Part shown: positions 56,101 to 64,000 of the stretch, one piece after another | Layout: every line of letters starts with the position of its first letter | How positions within the stretch are numbered: the stretch's first letter is position 1 | Origin: Bryopsis sp. KO-2023 | Lineage: Eukaryota; Chlorophyta; Ulvophyceae; Bryopsidales; Bryopsidaceae | Assembly: GCA_030272585.1 (NCBI GenBank) | Contig: BSYQ01000008.1 | Span: forward strand, 4,464,001 to 4,528,000 | DNA: 64,000 nt | Reading direction: 5' to 3' | Notes under the pieces: generated by a model | Told to the model about the DNA's origin: nothing | Database searches by the model: none | The model's input: the letters and a program-made list of their open reading frames with translations, nothing else | Made by a program: the position numbers and the translations under genes

Positions 56101-59100
56101 ATTCAGTGTGGGTAAGGATTGGGTAGTACCCGGTACATACCCACCAACTTTGGGTATCTTTTGGGTACTACCCAATTCGTACCCGTCTCGGTGTGGGTAT
56201 GTATTGGGTACTACCCAATTCATACCCACCAACTTTGGGTATCTTTCGGGTACTACCCGGTACATACCCACCAACTTTGGGTATCTTTAGGGTACTACCC
56301 AATTCGTACCCACCAACTTTGGGTATCTTTCGGGTACTACCCAATTTGTACCCACCAACTTTGGGTATTTTTTGGGTACTACCAAATTCGTACCCAACGA
56401 GCTCGACAACTACCCAATCCATACCCAAATCATACCCATAGAATACCCAACTGGGGTATACCCAAATATACCCCAAATTACCCAATTCATGCCATTAAAA
56501 AACGGGTAGCCCGCGGGTAGTTTTGGGTACGAATTGGGTAATTTTCGTAACGTGAGTGGGGGCGGGCATGATTCGTGTGGGGGGATATTCCGCCAAGAAC
56601 GGCGACATCCCTGGTTTTCCGACATATTTCGTGGATCGAAATTGCATGGAATTTCAATTCAGCGGCTGGGGTGCGCGGCATATGCTCGAAATGGCGGCGG
56701 GCACCTCTTCTGCGCTGAGTGAGGAGAGCCGCGGGAACGCCGAAAAAGGGAAAGAACTGATCAAAAGGATATTCGACGCAGCGGACGACTGCGGTCTGAA
56801 GGTGTGCAGGTTCCTTGGCCACGGTTATTCGCAGCAGAAGCTGGTTCTGCAGCCAAAAGAAGGGGTTTACAACGAGGAGGCCCTGGCGGCGCTCGATTGG
56901 GTGGTCGCGGAAGCGGGCGCGCGTGGTTTGAAGATTGTGTTGACGTTTGCTGATAATTGGGGGGAGGTGGATGGGAGGCTGTGGTACGCTGAGAAATTCG
57001 CGGGAAAGAAACCCATGGATTTCTACACTGATGAAGCGATCAAGCAGGCGTACAAGAATCATGTCAAGTTCATCCTGGAGAGGAGAAACGGGGCCACAGG
57101 TGATCCCAGCCGAGAGTATCTGCGCCGATTGTCCATGGTGCCTTGCGAAAGCTACCTCCTTGGATCTGTCAACTCTCGACCGTTACAGGAGTCGTAACGC
57201 CGTATGCTTATAAGCTAATTAAAGTGGTAGTTCCTGTGCTTGATTCCACTTGGGCCCCTTTGTTTCGTTTCTGCGAGGAGATGAGCTGTGCGTGGGTTCA
57301 GGTGTTCGCTACAGAGATAATCCCACCATCCTGGCATGGAATCTACTCAACCAGCCACGATGCGAGTGTCCGTTCCCGGGCGGCGCAGAATCCTGCCAGG
57401 CGCAGTGCGCAAGAATCATCAACGCATGGGTGAAGGAAATGTCTCTCTGGGTGAAACAGCACGACCCCAACCACATGGTGGCGGTGGGGGAAGAAGGCTT
57501 CTACTCCTCATCCACATGGAAACACTGGGTCAACCCGGATGCCTTTTTCGTCGACGGAATTCCGTGGGCGCGCAACAGCGGGCAGGATTCGCTGACGGAT
57601 AACGGTGCGCCGACGATCGACTACATCGGGGTGCAGTCGTGGCCGGATAGGTGGGGATTACCCGGACTGTGGTTTCAGAAGATATGGCTGCGAGAGCATA
57701 TCAACGACGCATGGTGGCTTCGGAAACCCCTCGTGGTGGAGGATTTCGGGAAACTCGTTTTCAGGGACAACGCCGCCCTGCGTCGCAGTAGAAGAGATCC
57801 TTTTTTCGAGGCAATGTACAGGTAGTTGATTAAGGGGGGGGGGGGTACCCACTGTTGACTTGAAAAAGCTGCCTTCAAATAAACCACATCCTATATATAG
57901 ATATAAGTAATGATTTCCCCTCTCTTTTCTTTTTTTTCTTTTTTTTTGGGGGTGGGTGGGTGGATAAGCGTTTCCCTCTGCTTTGGCTGAACAGGAAATT
58001 TGAGGAATCCAGGAAATTCAAGGGGCCTCTGAAAGGTTTGATTTTTTCGAATCTGGATGCATCCAGCAGCTCACCCCGCAGCCCAACGTCTGTCCGCCTT
58101 TCCGATTCGACCTGGACTAAAATAATCAAACCCCAAACCGAGAAACTCATCAGCGATGCAGAAAAGGAGGGGTTGGTTTCCGGGTGCGTGCCCGGGTCGA
58201 GTCGATCTCTTGATGCAGTATTCCTTGAAGGAACGAATATATATTACATGAGCAATGGACCGAATTTGGTGGCCACGTCGGACTGGGGAGACATTGCGGC
58301 GCCGCTTGTGGGGGTTTCCATGGACGAGTGCATTGATGCATGCGAATGGAGGGGCGGATCTTGCCGTCAAATCAGGTGAATGAACGCTTTTGATTTTTTT
58401 ATAGCTTCAATGGGTTGTCAGAGCGTCAAAATATACATGAGTGCATGCCAAGGAATGCCATCATTATATATTTATTTAATTTTTTTAATTTTTTTCAAAT
58501 TCATATTTGGATATGATGTTGATGTTTCATCAGATATAACCCTCTTTTGGATGGGGGCACTTGCGTGTTGAGAGCCAATGGGGAAAGGAAATTCAAATGG
58601 AGTCCAGAGGGATGGCAGACGTTTTTCCGAATGGTCGGCAGCAACAAATGCAAGGACAAGAAATGCAAGCTGTGTGATCAATCTTTTTTCCCCAGGTACA
58701 ATGTGATTTTTTTAAGAAAAGAATTTTTTTTTTTTTGGGGGGGGGGGAGGAATTTTGGTTACTGGTTGCACACTGCAATACATCTTCTTTTTTTTTGGGG
58801 GGGGGGGGGGCATAGCAGAGCCACAAATTCCCGATGGGTTTTGGGAATCTCAATGGACAGTGCCACCAAAAATACAATACACAAGAATTAAACAAAAAAG
58901 ACATATTAAAGAATTTTATTTATTACAGTTGCCTTGGTCCAATTATTATTATTGTAGCTACCATTCAATCACTTAATTGGATAAAACTTGTTGACAATCT
59001 ATGAATTAATCGCTGAACTCCTTGCTTTTTTGAAATCTGTCGATGTTGTGAGTTTTTTTATTTCGTGGCAGCTTTGCTCCAGCACTCAATCAAGAAAATA

Positions 59101-60066
59101 TGAATGGATGAGTTGAGACCTTGGTGTTGCCCTGCAGGTGTTTGAAATGCAAAACAGGCAGGCTGGTTTTGGGTGATGATCACCTCCCGAAATGTGAGTG
59201 ATTTATTTTTTTTGCTACGAACGATTCTTTCATTTACTGTATGGATTTAATCTGATTACATTATTTTGGAAAAACCCAAAAAAATCGAAAAACAAATGAT
59301 GGGAAAATTCATGAAAGCTTTTTTATTATTATTTTGAAAGGAGGGTTGCTCAATTCTTGAAAGTGGGATAAAATGGGGGCATCAAAATAAGCCTTAAAAA
59401 AAAAGAGTGTGTTTGTGTGTGTCAACAAAAAATGTGGGCAAGGTGCAAGATGGAAAAGCAATGAATAATATTTGGATACAAATGATGGAGAGATGTATGA
59501 TTATGGGTTTTTTTTTTCTTCTTTGATGGAGGGAGAGGTATTTGGGATTGCATGAGTACATATCTTCTTTTTTCTTTCGGATAATTTCCTGTGGCGGCCT
59601 AAAATCAACCTTTTTGGCAAGATGCAATAACTGTTTTGGTAAAAGGATCAGAGTGGGGCTACTGCTGTTTTCCTTTTTTCTTTGTGGGTTAATTTCTATA
59701 AATAAAAATGGAAAAAATAGCAACTGAGGATGGGTTTGGAGGGAACTTAACTCGTCTTTGCATGTCAATCATGCATATTTTTTTGGCACGTTACTTTGGA
59801 AATGTCAAATAAAATCCAGGGAAGAATTTTTTCCATCCCCAAACTGTGGAGCGGGGGTGGATTGTCAGGATGATATGTGAGTATTTTTATCTTCTTTCGT
59901 GGTGGGGATTTTTTTTTCTTTCTTTTTGATCAAGTGTTTTACTTCTTTTGTTATTATCATCTGAAGTGGGTGTGGGGACCAGTGGTTGAAGAATCAGATG
60001 AAATCGTTCAGAAATAATGGAAGGGTGTCGGAAGCTTCTTCAATCCTTCATGGAGCAGTTCTTTGA
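53139..60066 (+). CDS. Secreted GH5 (mannanase-like) protein, acid/base residue replaced
   Basis: Exons 53139-53235, 56557-57099, 57302-57821, 57995-58375, 58534-58695, 59138-59193, then 59820-59876 and 59967-60066. All junctions close in phase except the one between 59193 and 59820, where a small exon is probably missing. Exon 1 gives a signal peptide (LAVAALLVIAIDMANALPG). Exons 2-3 give a GH5 (beta/alpha)8 domain most like GH5_7 beta-mannanases: CGLKVCRFLGHGYS, NPTILAWNLLNQPRCE, and KPLVVEDFGK with the nucleophile Glu360. The acid/base Glu of the N-E-P motif is Gln231, and the later conserved His is also Gln (GVQSWPDRW). The C-terminal part has two Cys-rich modules (MDECIDACEWRGGSC; SNKCKDKKCKLCDQ) of PAN/WSC flavour, suggesting carbohydrate binding. 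Intron 1 is the 3.3-kb element B. Confidence 0.85.
53226..53228. repeat. Putative target-site duplication GGG (left copy)
   Basis: GGG before the left end of element B, matched by GGG at 56,559-56,561. A 3-base duplication is the rule for CACTA elements. Because the sequence is a simple G run, the match has limited weight. Confidence 0.55.
53246..53850. repeat. Left subterminal array of element B
   Basis: Dozens of TACCCAA, TTGGGTA and close variants stand in both orientations, spaced 10-25 bases and often as back-to-back palindromes. Longer sub-units recur, for example the stretch with TTTGGCAAAACTACTTCC at 53,545-53,565 and again at 53,690-53,710. Confidence 0.9.
53940..54030. repeat. Short GC-rich tandem repeat inside element B
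   Basis: A unit of about 50 bases containing CGCTTCAGAGTCGCGCTTG and GATGCGAC occurs twice in direct order just inside the left array. Confidence 0.85.
54859..55478 (-). CDS. Cargo ORF pieces of element B, minus strand
   Basis: Two frames, 55,478-55,092 and 55,098-54,859, read protein-like sequence (ASYVFFKIMELHRDKSLFSN; ADVGSDKGASIEDFENMVDV) with a C run between exon-like parts. Another open piece lies at 54,628-54,338. They may be exons or remnants of one protein of the element. No transposase motif is recognised. Confidence 0.3.
55550..55795 (+). CDS. Cargo ORF of element B, plus strand
   Basis: An 81-codon frame contains GDLILKRINKILAKIQQLKG and RKELRGTRWLKTLQREF and ends at a stop at 55,795. 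It is rich in Lys, Arg and Leu, like a small nucleic-acid-binding or coiled-coil protein. No family is recognised and no clear ATG opens the frame. Confidence 0.3.
   Translation: MPVGDLILKRINKILAKIQQLKGANLVCVCISFDAEKKSQRTGFKILNIQDKASNFRKELRGTRWLKTLQREFDSTPLFEN
56025..56545. repeat. Right subterminal array of element B, 42-base period
   Basis: This is the most regular array in the window. A 42-base unit with ACCCACCAACTTTGGGTATC and GGGTACTACCCAATTCGT repeats six to seven times between 56,135 and 56,395. Because 42 is a multiple of 3 and the motif is palindromic, both strands are open as 14-residue repeats; this is a by-product, not a protein. Confidence 0.93.
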
Positions 60067-60874
60067 AAAGAATCAAAGCATTGAAAGGATTTGTTTGGGG
60101 AATGGGGATCTTATTGTTTGGTGTTTTTCTTTTGTGAAGGCCCCCTTGGGCATATTAAAAATGTGATGATTTATTTCGCTGTGAATCGAATCAAAGCACC
60201 AAACCAATCGAAAAATATTCATGAAAGGGGTCAATTTTCCAGAGATTCTTGTCACGACACTGCTCAGACTCAACGTGTCTTACAAACTGGGGTGAATGAA
60301 TACTGAATGAATGCGGTTCAGTCCTGTTTTGTAGCTGTTTTGTAGCCTTGGCTGCTAAGTTAGCAGTACTAACTCCCACTGAACTGTTCTCTAACTGTTG
60401 CCTGACATGAGATCATTCCAACCGATTGATTCCCTCATCAATCTAACCACATCGATGTGAGATGTCTCGTCGCTATTTGAACGCGCACTTTGGAAAGTGT
60501 GTTTGTGGACCCCTATTTTGTGACAGTGGGATATTTTGTGGCACCGTTTAATTCGAACCACGTGTTAGTACGAAGGAGGTTCGTATCATGTCACGTGTTG
60601 AATCAACCATGTTGTAGCGGATGAATGGGCCAGCATCTTTCTTGATTTGGTTATGATGGTTAGCCAAATGGATGGTTCACGTTTGGGTTGGAGTTACTGT
60701 GGAACCAGATTCTGGACTGCTTATTGTGGTGAATCGGAGGGTATTTTGTAATTCTACACTGGTATTGCTCGATTATTGATAATCATTTGGTGTGATTCTG
60801 ACGGTTAGATTTGGGATGGATGTACATCCTGTACAGGCAATACGTTTGGGTAGGGGTACTTATATGACAGAAAG
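60067..60874. other. Intergenic, no gene seen
   Basis: The 3' flank of the GH5 gene followed by AT-rich DNA with short frames. No repeat or RNA gene is visible. Confidence 0.4.
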
Positions 60875-61612
60875 CACTATGGGAAATCGCGTTCTGTGCG
60901 GGGTTAAATCGGGACCCCGCACAGAAGCCTGAAACCCGTGTTTTGCCTCGCACAGGGCCAGAATAACCCCGCACGGCTCTGTTCCCCGGTTTGGGCCGGT
61001 TTTGTGCGGGGTCCCAATTTAACCCCGCACAGACTGGAACCCCGCACACAGAACCTGACGTCTTTCCCGTTGTGGGACCCCGCACAGATGGATCATAGCC
61101 CCGTACAGTGTGCGGGGTACCCTATCCTCCGTACGGGGGTGCCGTGCGGGGTGTATATAAAAGACGTCGGATTCCGTGCACGGGGTTCCAGCCTGTGCGG
61201 GGTAAAATTGGGACCCCGCACAAAACCCGACCAAACCGGGGAACAGAGCCGTGCGGGGTGTCGTTTCCTTTGTGCACGGGTTTCACTTCCCTGTGCGAAT
61301 CATGGGCCACCTCGCACACGAGGTCCAGGCCCCCGCACAACTGTGCGGGGTCGCTGTGCGGGGTCATTGTGAGAAGCGTATGCGGGCTCCTTGTGTGTGT
61401 GTGCGGGGTGACTGTGCGGGCTCCTTGTGTGTGTGTGCGGGGTGTTCGTCACAGCCCTGTGCGGGCTCCTTGTGTGTGTGCGCGAGGTGACTGTGCGGGC
61501 TCCTTCTGTGTGTGTGCGGGGTGACTGTGCGGGCTCCTTCTGTGTGTGTGCGGGGTGATTATTACAGCCCTGTGCGGGCTCCTTCTGTGTGTGTGCGGGG
61601 TGATTGTAGAAA
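60875..61612. mobile_element. Element C (one end): CACTA terminus and CCCCGCACAG array
   Basis: The stretch begins CACTATGGGAAATCGCG. It runs into about 700 bases packed with CCCCGCACAG and its complement CTGTGCGGGG, first as palindromic pairs, then (61,380-61,605) as direct units containing GTGTGTGTGCGGGGTGA and TGTGCGGGCTCCTT. The same motif returns at 63,790-63,870. No matching inverted terminus (ending TAGTG) is seen in the window, so the element is either truncated, extends past the right edge, or is an array left behind. The layout matches the subterminal arrays of elements A and B. Confidence 0.5.
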
Positions 61613-61868
61613 CACAAATGTGCAGATTCATGGTGACAAATTGGTTACAATAAAACAACAATGACAAAACCCCTTTTGAAATGTACACCCCATTTTATCA
61701 TTGAACACTTGTCCATTCCCACTTATTCCAAAACAGAAATAGAAACAAAAAAAATAGCCCAAAACCTTGAACTCTGATCCTGCCATTCAACCCTGCGCTT
61801 GTATTTCAATAATACAGAGCTCGTTGAACATATTATAAATACCCATCTGACCCACTTCTAACCATTTT

Positions 61869-63357
61869 TTAATTAACCATCGAATCCCTCACTGCCTGAC
61901 AGACAAAACCAGCTGTCCAAGGGTTGGAATAAATCAATTGTTTCAAGAAAAGTAAAAGCCACCTCAACATTTTTTCTCTTCTGCCTATTTCCATTACTGC
62001 AAAAGAAGGTTTTTCCGTTTTTGTCTGGGAAACATTATCAAAGCAATAACAATATCCACTGCTGACTGAAAACCCATCCCAGAAGGTGAACAACATCAGC
62101 ATGCTTCGAGTCCAGTTCACATTGATGGCTGCAGCAGATCCAGTCACCTGAAAAAAATTCACAAGGATCTGAAGAACAACACCGTACAAAAATTCTCAAA
62201 TGTTTCTGTGGTGTTTTATTTTGTTGTTTTTCATTGAACATTTTTTACAACAATGCTCTGGCCATCTTTTGCTCCAAGAATCAGCGCTTGCATGTCAGAC
62301 TGATTTATCAGCATCTGTGAAAGTCTGTTACTGTTTTGTCTTGAAAAAAAAAGCATTACACATCAGCATTCCAAAAAAGCACCATGAAAAAAATCGTCCA
62401 AAATTTTGATAATTGGGGCAGAGTGCTGCAACTATTCTGTGTAGAGAATAATTGCTGCAATTGTTTCACTTCTTTTTCGAGGGCTTGCGTTTCCTTTGCC
62501 AACCCCCCCCCCCACCCAAAAAGAAAATGGAAAAGTTTTAAGTGAATGAACAACAGAATGAAACGTATCAACAAGCTCTCTTTAAGAACTACATATGAAC
62601 TATAGATGAGTTCTTTTTCATTTCCTCCACCTGAAATATGCGGTGGCGACCAGCCCTGTCGGGTTTAAATATCTTTTAATATCAACCTCTGCCAACTCTG
62701 TGGACCCTGGATTTCCTTGCTTCAATATCGCAACTGCCAAATCGAGAAAAAGAAAAAAAACATTGAGGAAAAAAAAGAAAAGTCGCACCACAGCCACCAA
62801 GCCAATCAGCAACTTTTCCAGAAAAAAAACATTTTTTTTTGGGGGGGGGATTTGACACATACCGAATTTCCCACCTTGAAAATGTCGGATGGTCTCGATT
62901 TCCTGAAATGTAATGCAAAACGAAATGTGAAAACGAAATGCCAATTCAAAACAGAGTCTTCATACATTCCGGAGATCATCGAATCATCGGCATCAGTTTC
63001 AGCAGGGGGGGGTGGAACCTCCAGGGGTGGACTTCTCTCTCCTCTCTTTGTTTTTTGGTGTCTGTAATGCAAAAAGTAGAACAGACTGAACCTTCAAGTT
63101 CAACTGTTGCAACATAGACACATGGAGGCAAAGCTGACCAGGTCTATTTATATATATCTTTTATTTCGATTGGCTTACAGCCTGTGGAGGTTTGAAGGTG
63201 ATCAATCTGGGGGAACCAGTTGCAAATTTCATAGGTTTCCACATTCTCCATTAACAGCAGCAGCGAGGCCTTTTCCACTGCTCTGAACTCTTTTACTCAC
63301 CATAAAACTCTCGACGAGTGATTCCCTTCCGACGGTGACCTCCCCTGGAAGCACCAT
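61869..63357 (-). CDS. Fragmentary gene, polycystin/TRP-like membrane protein region
   Basis: Several exon-like pieces lie on the minus strand. A start-like piece at 63,357-63,301 reads MVLPGEVTVGRESLVESFM. Others are an acidic piece near 63,040-62,960 (PPPPAETDADDSMISGM), one near 62,735-62,630 (QGNPGSTELAEVDIKRYLNP), one near 62,500-62,390 (ETQALEKEVKQLQQLFSTQ), MLINQSDMQALILGAKDG near 62,320-62,255, and ILVNFFQVTGSAAAINVNW near 62,170-62,090. The last has the pattern of a segment common in very large algal and oomycete membrane proteins with GCC2/GCC3 and TRP-like regions. Some junctions close in phase and others do not, so I give no full model. It may be a short gene or the remnant of a large one. 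Confidence 0.35.
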
Positions 63358-63377
63358 AAAACCACCTGTCACATCAA

Positions 63378-63575
63378 TCCTTTCCGCCGACCGCTCGTAC
63401 GCTCGTCAAGATGGTCGAAGGCGATTCTTCCAGAAGCGTTCGCTTACCCGATTATAGCGAACACATGAAGTTCCCTTTCCGCCGACGCCAACACGGTCGA
63501 AACACGGTCGAACGCGAGCGTTCTTCCAGAAGCCTTCGCTTACCCGATTACGGCGAACAGATGAAGTTTGAAAAC
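63378..63575. repeat. Direct tandem repeat, about 105 bases, two copies
   Basis: Two copies of a unit containing TTCTTCCAGAAGC, TTCGCTTACCCGATTA, GCGAACA and ATGAAGTT stand in direct order, with partial flanking copies of CCTTTCCGCCGAC. The unit is open in frame on the plus strand, but there is no other sign of coding. Confidence 0.8.
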
Positions 63576-63789
63576 CTTAGTCACGTGTCGTAATGCGCAT
63601 GTCTGACGACGTTGAATGATGTGACGGCCGGATTTGACGTCTGCATGGAGTTGGGATTTTTCCATGGGTACTGTGGGTCGTTAAGTGGGAGGAGTGGGGT
63701 TGGATGAACAGATGGGTTGCTTGGGATTCGGGGACTGTGGGCACTTGTGTGTGTGTTTTTGTTTTAAAAAAATTGCCTCGTTTTATGGT

Positions 63790-63875
63790 CACCCCGCACA
63801 GGGCTCTGTGCGGCGTTGATTTCCTGCGCGGTATTTATAACCCCGCACAGGCATCTGTGCGGGGTCGCTAATTCC
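63790..63875. repeat. Second cluster of the CCCCGCACAG/CTGTGCGGGG motif
   Basis: Four copies stand as two palindromic pairs, around ACCCCGCACAGGGCTCTGTG and CCCCGCACAGGCATCTGTGC. They are the same motif as the array at 60,875-61,612, 2.2 kb away, and may be the far side of the same element or a solo remnant. Confidence 0.8.
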
Positions 63876-63917
63876 AGTCGCTGACGACTTTTTCGCGACC
63901 CCAGTTTTAAGGGGATT

Positions 63918-63958
63918 GGAACGCCTGGGAGTCGAACCCAGGTACATACCACCGTTCC
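63918..63958 (-). other. T-arm-like hairpin with a pol III B-box
   Basis: On the minus strand GGAACG, a 10-base spacer, the stem-loop CCTGGGTTCGACTCCCAGG and CGTTCC form a nested hairpin. The inner loop matches the B-box consensus GGTTCGANNCC and looks like a tRNA T arm closed directly by an acceptor-like stem. The D and anticodon arms are absent, so this is not a normal tRNA gene. It could be a tRNA relic, part of a tRNA-derived SINE, or chance. Confidence 0.35.
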
Positions 63959-64000
63959 TAATACGTTTCTGTTCTGTTTCGGGTCTTAATTCGTCAGTTC

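Larger units (their letters stand above)
53229..56558. mobile_element. Element B: CACTA-like element forming intron 1 of the GH5 gene
   Basis: Ends are inverted: CACTCGCGTAACG on the left and, reading inwards from the right, CACTCACGTTACG (11 of 13). GGG lies on both sides. The outer 600 bases on the left and 515 on the right are arrays of TACCCAA/TTGGGTA in both orientations. Terminal CACT, a 3-base duplication and subterminal arrays are the marks of the CACTA/En-Spm superfamily. The left end holds a donor (C, then GTAACG, at 53,236) and the right end an acceptor (GTGAG, then TG, at 56,556), so the element can be removed as an intron of 3,321 bases with the frame kept. The middle carries ORF pieces on both strands that match no transposase I know. 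The ends are in good order, which suggests a fairly recent insertion. Confidence 0.75.

Noticed and set aside
56045-56540. Long 14-residue repeat proteins on both strands
   Set aside because: They are translations of the palindromic 42-base array of element B; equal openness of both strands shows it is not coding.
60875-61612. CRISPR-like repeat array
   Set aside because: Repeats are degenerate, in both orientations and without spacers of uniform length; the host is a eukaryote.
1-64000. LTR retrotransposons, retrovirus-like or Polinton-like elements
   Set aside because: No long direct terminal repeats, reverse transcriptase, integrase, capsid or packaging-type motifs were recognised in any frame.

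Overview
The window is nuclear DNA from a eukaryote, very probably a flagellated alga or alga-derived protist. Almost every gene is broken by introns with GT-AG borders (two are best read as GC-AG). There is no operon-like packing. Introns and flanks are full of homopolymer runs and microsatellites. Lifestyle clues are a nuclear Ycf45-type plastid ATPase gene, an axonemal TTC29-like TPR protein, a proline-rich secreted wall-type protein, a DCD-domain protein and a GH5 mannanase-like protein. A chlorarachniophyte or similar secondary alga would fit, but I cannot fix the species from sequence alone. I rebuilt exon chains by hand; those whose phases close exactly through every junction are given high confidence.

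Layout. 1-1,071 (-): end of a chromatin-reader-like gene, running off the left edge. 1,870-5,510 (-): 14-exon Rab GTPase-activating TBC protein. 6,006-8,091 (-): TTC29-like protein. 9,054-10,478 (+): three-exon gene for an unknown 103-residue protein, followed by 2.7 kb of C-poor homopolymer-rich DNA. 14,278-15,576: divergent pair, a membrane-anchored protein and a basic/proline-rich protein. 15,816-18,374: TIR-bounded mobile element A. 18,375-22,152: nothing convincing. 22,153-24,952 (-): disordered coiled-coil protein and a DCD protein, the latter head to head with 25,560-28,976 (+) NOG2/GNL2, a ribosome-assembly GTPase. 30,023-34,242 (+): Ycf45-type ATPase with a long repeat-bearing C-terminal extension. 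35,852-37,083 (-): unknown 279-residue protein. 37,586-39,084 (-): secreted Pro-rich protein. 44,380-49,035 (-): TMEM184, head to head with 50,369-52,294 (+) an ankyrin-repeat protein. 53,139-60,066 (+): GH5 protein. 60,875-63,958: a third repeat array, a fragmentary membrane-protein gene on the minus strand, and small repeats.

The most striking item is element B (53,229-56,558). It is a 3.3-kb CACTA-like element with inverted ends, GGG on both sides and long subterminal arrays of a TACCCAA/TTGGGTA motif. It sits exactly between the signal peptide and the catalytic domain of the GH5 gene. Its ends carry a GT and an AG that would let the whole element be spliced out as an intron, leaving 9 element bases plus the 3-base duplication, that is four codons and no frameshift. 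Elements A and C have the same design with different subterminal motifs. The GH5 protein itself seems to have lost its acid/base glutamate (Gln in its place) while keeping the nucleophile, so it may be a carbohydrate-binding pseudoenzyme.
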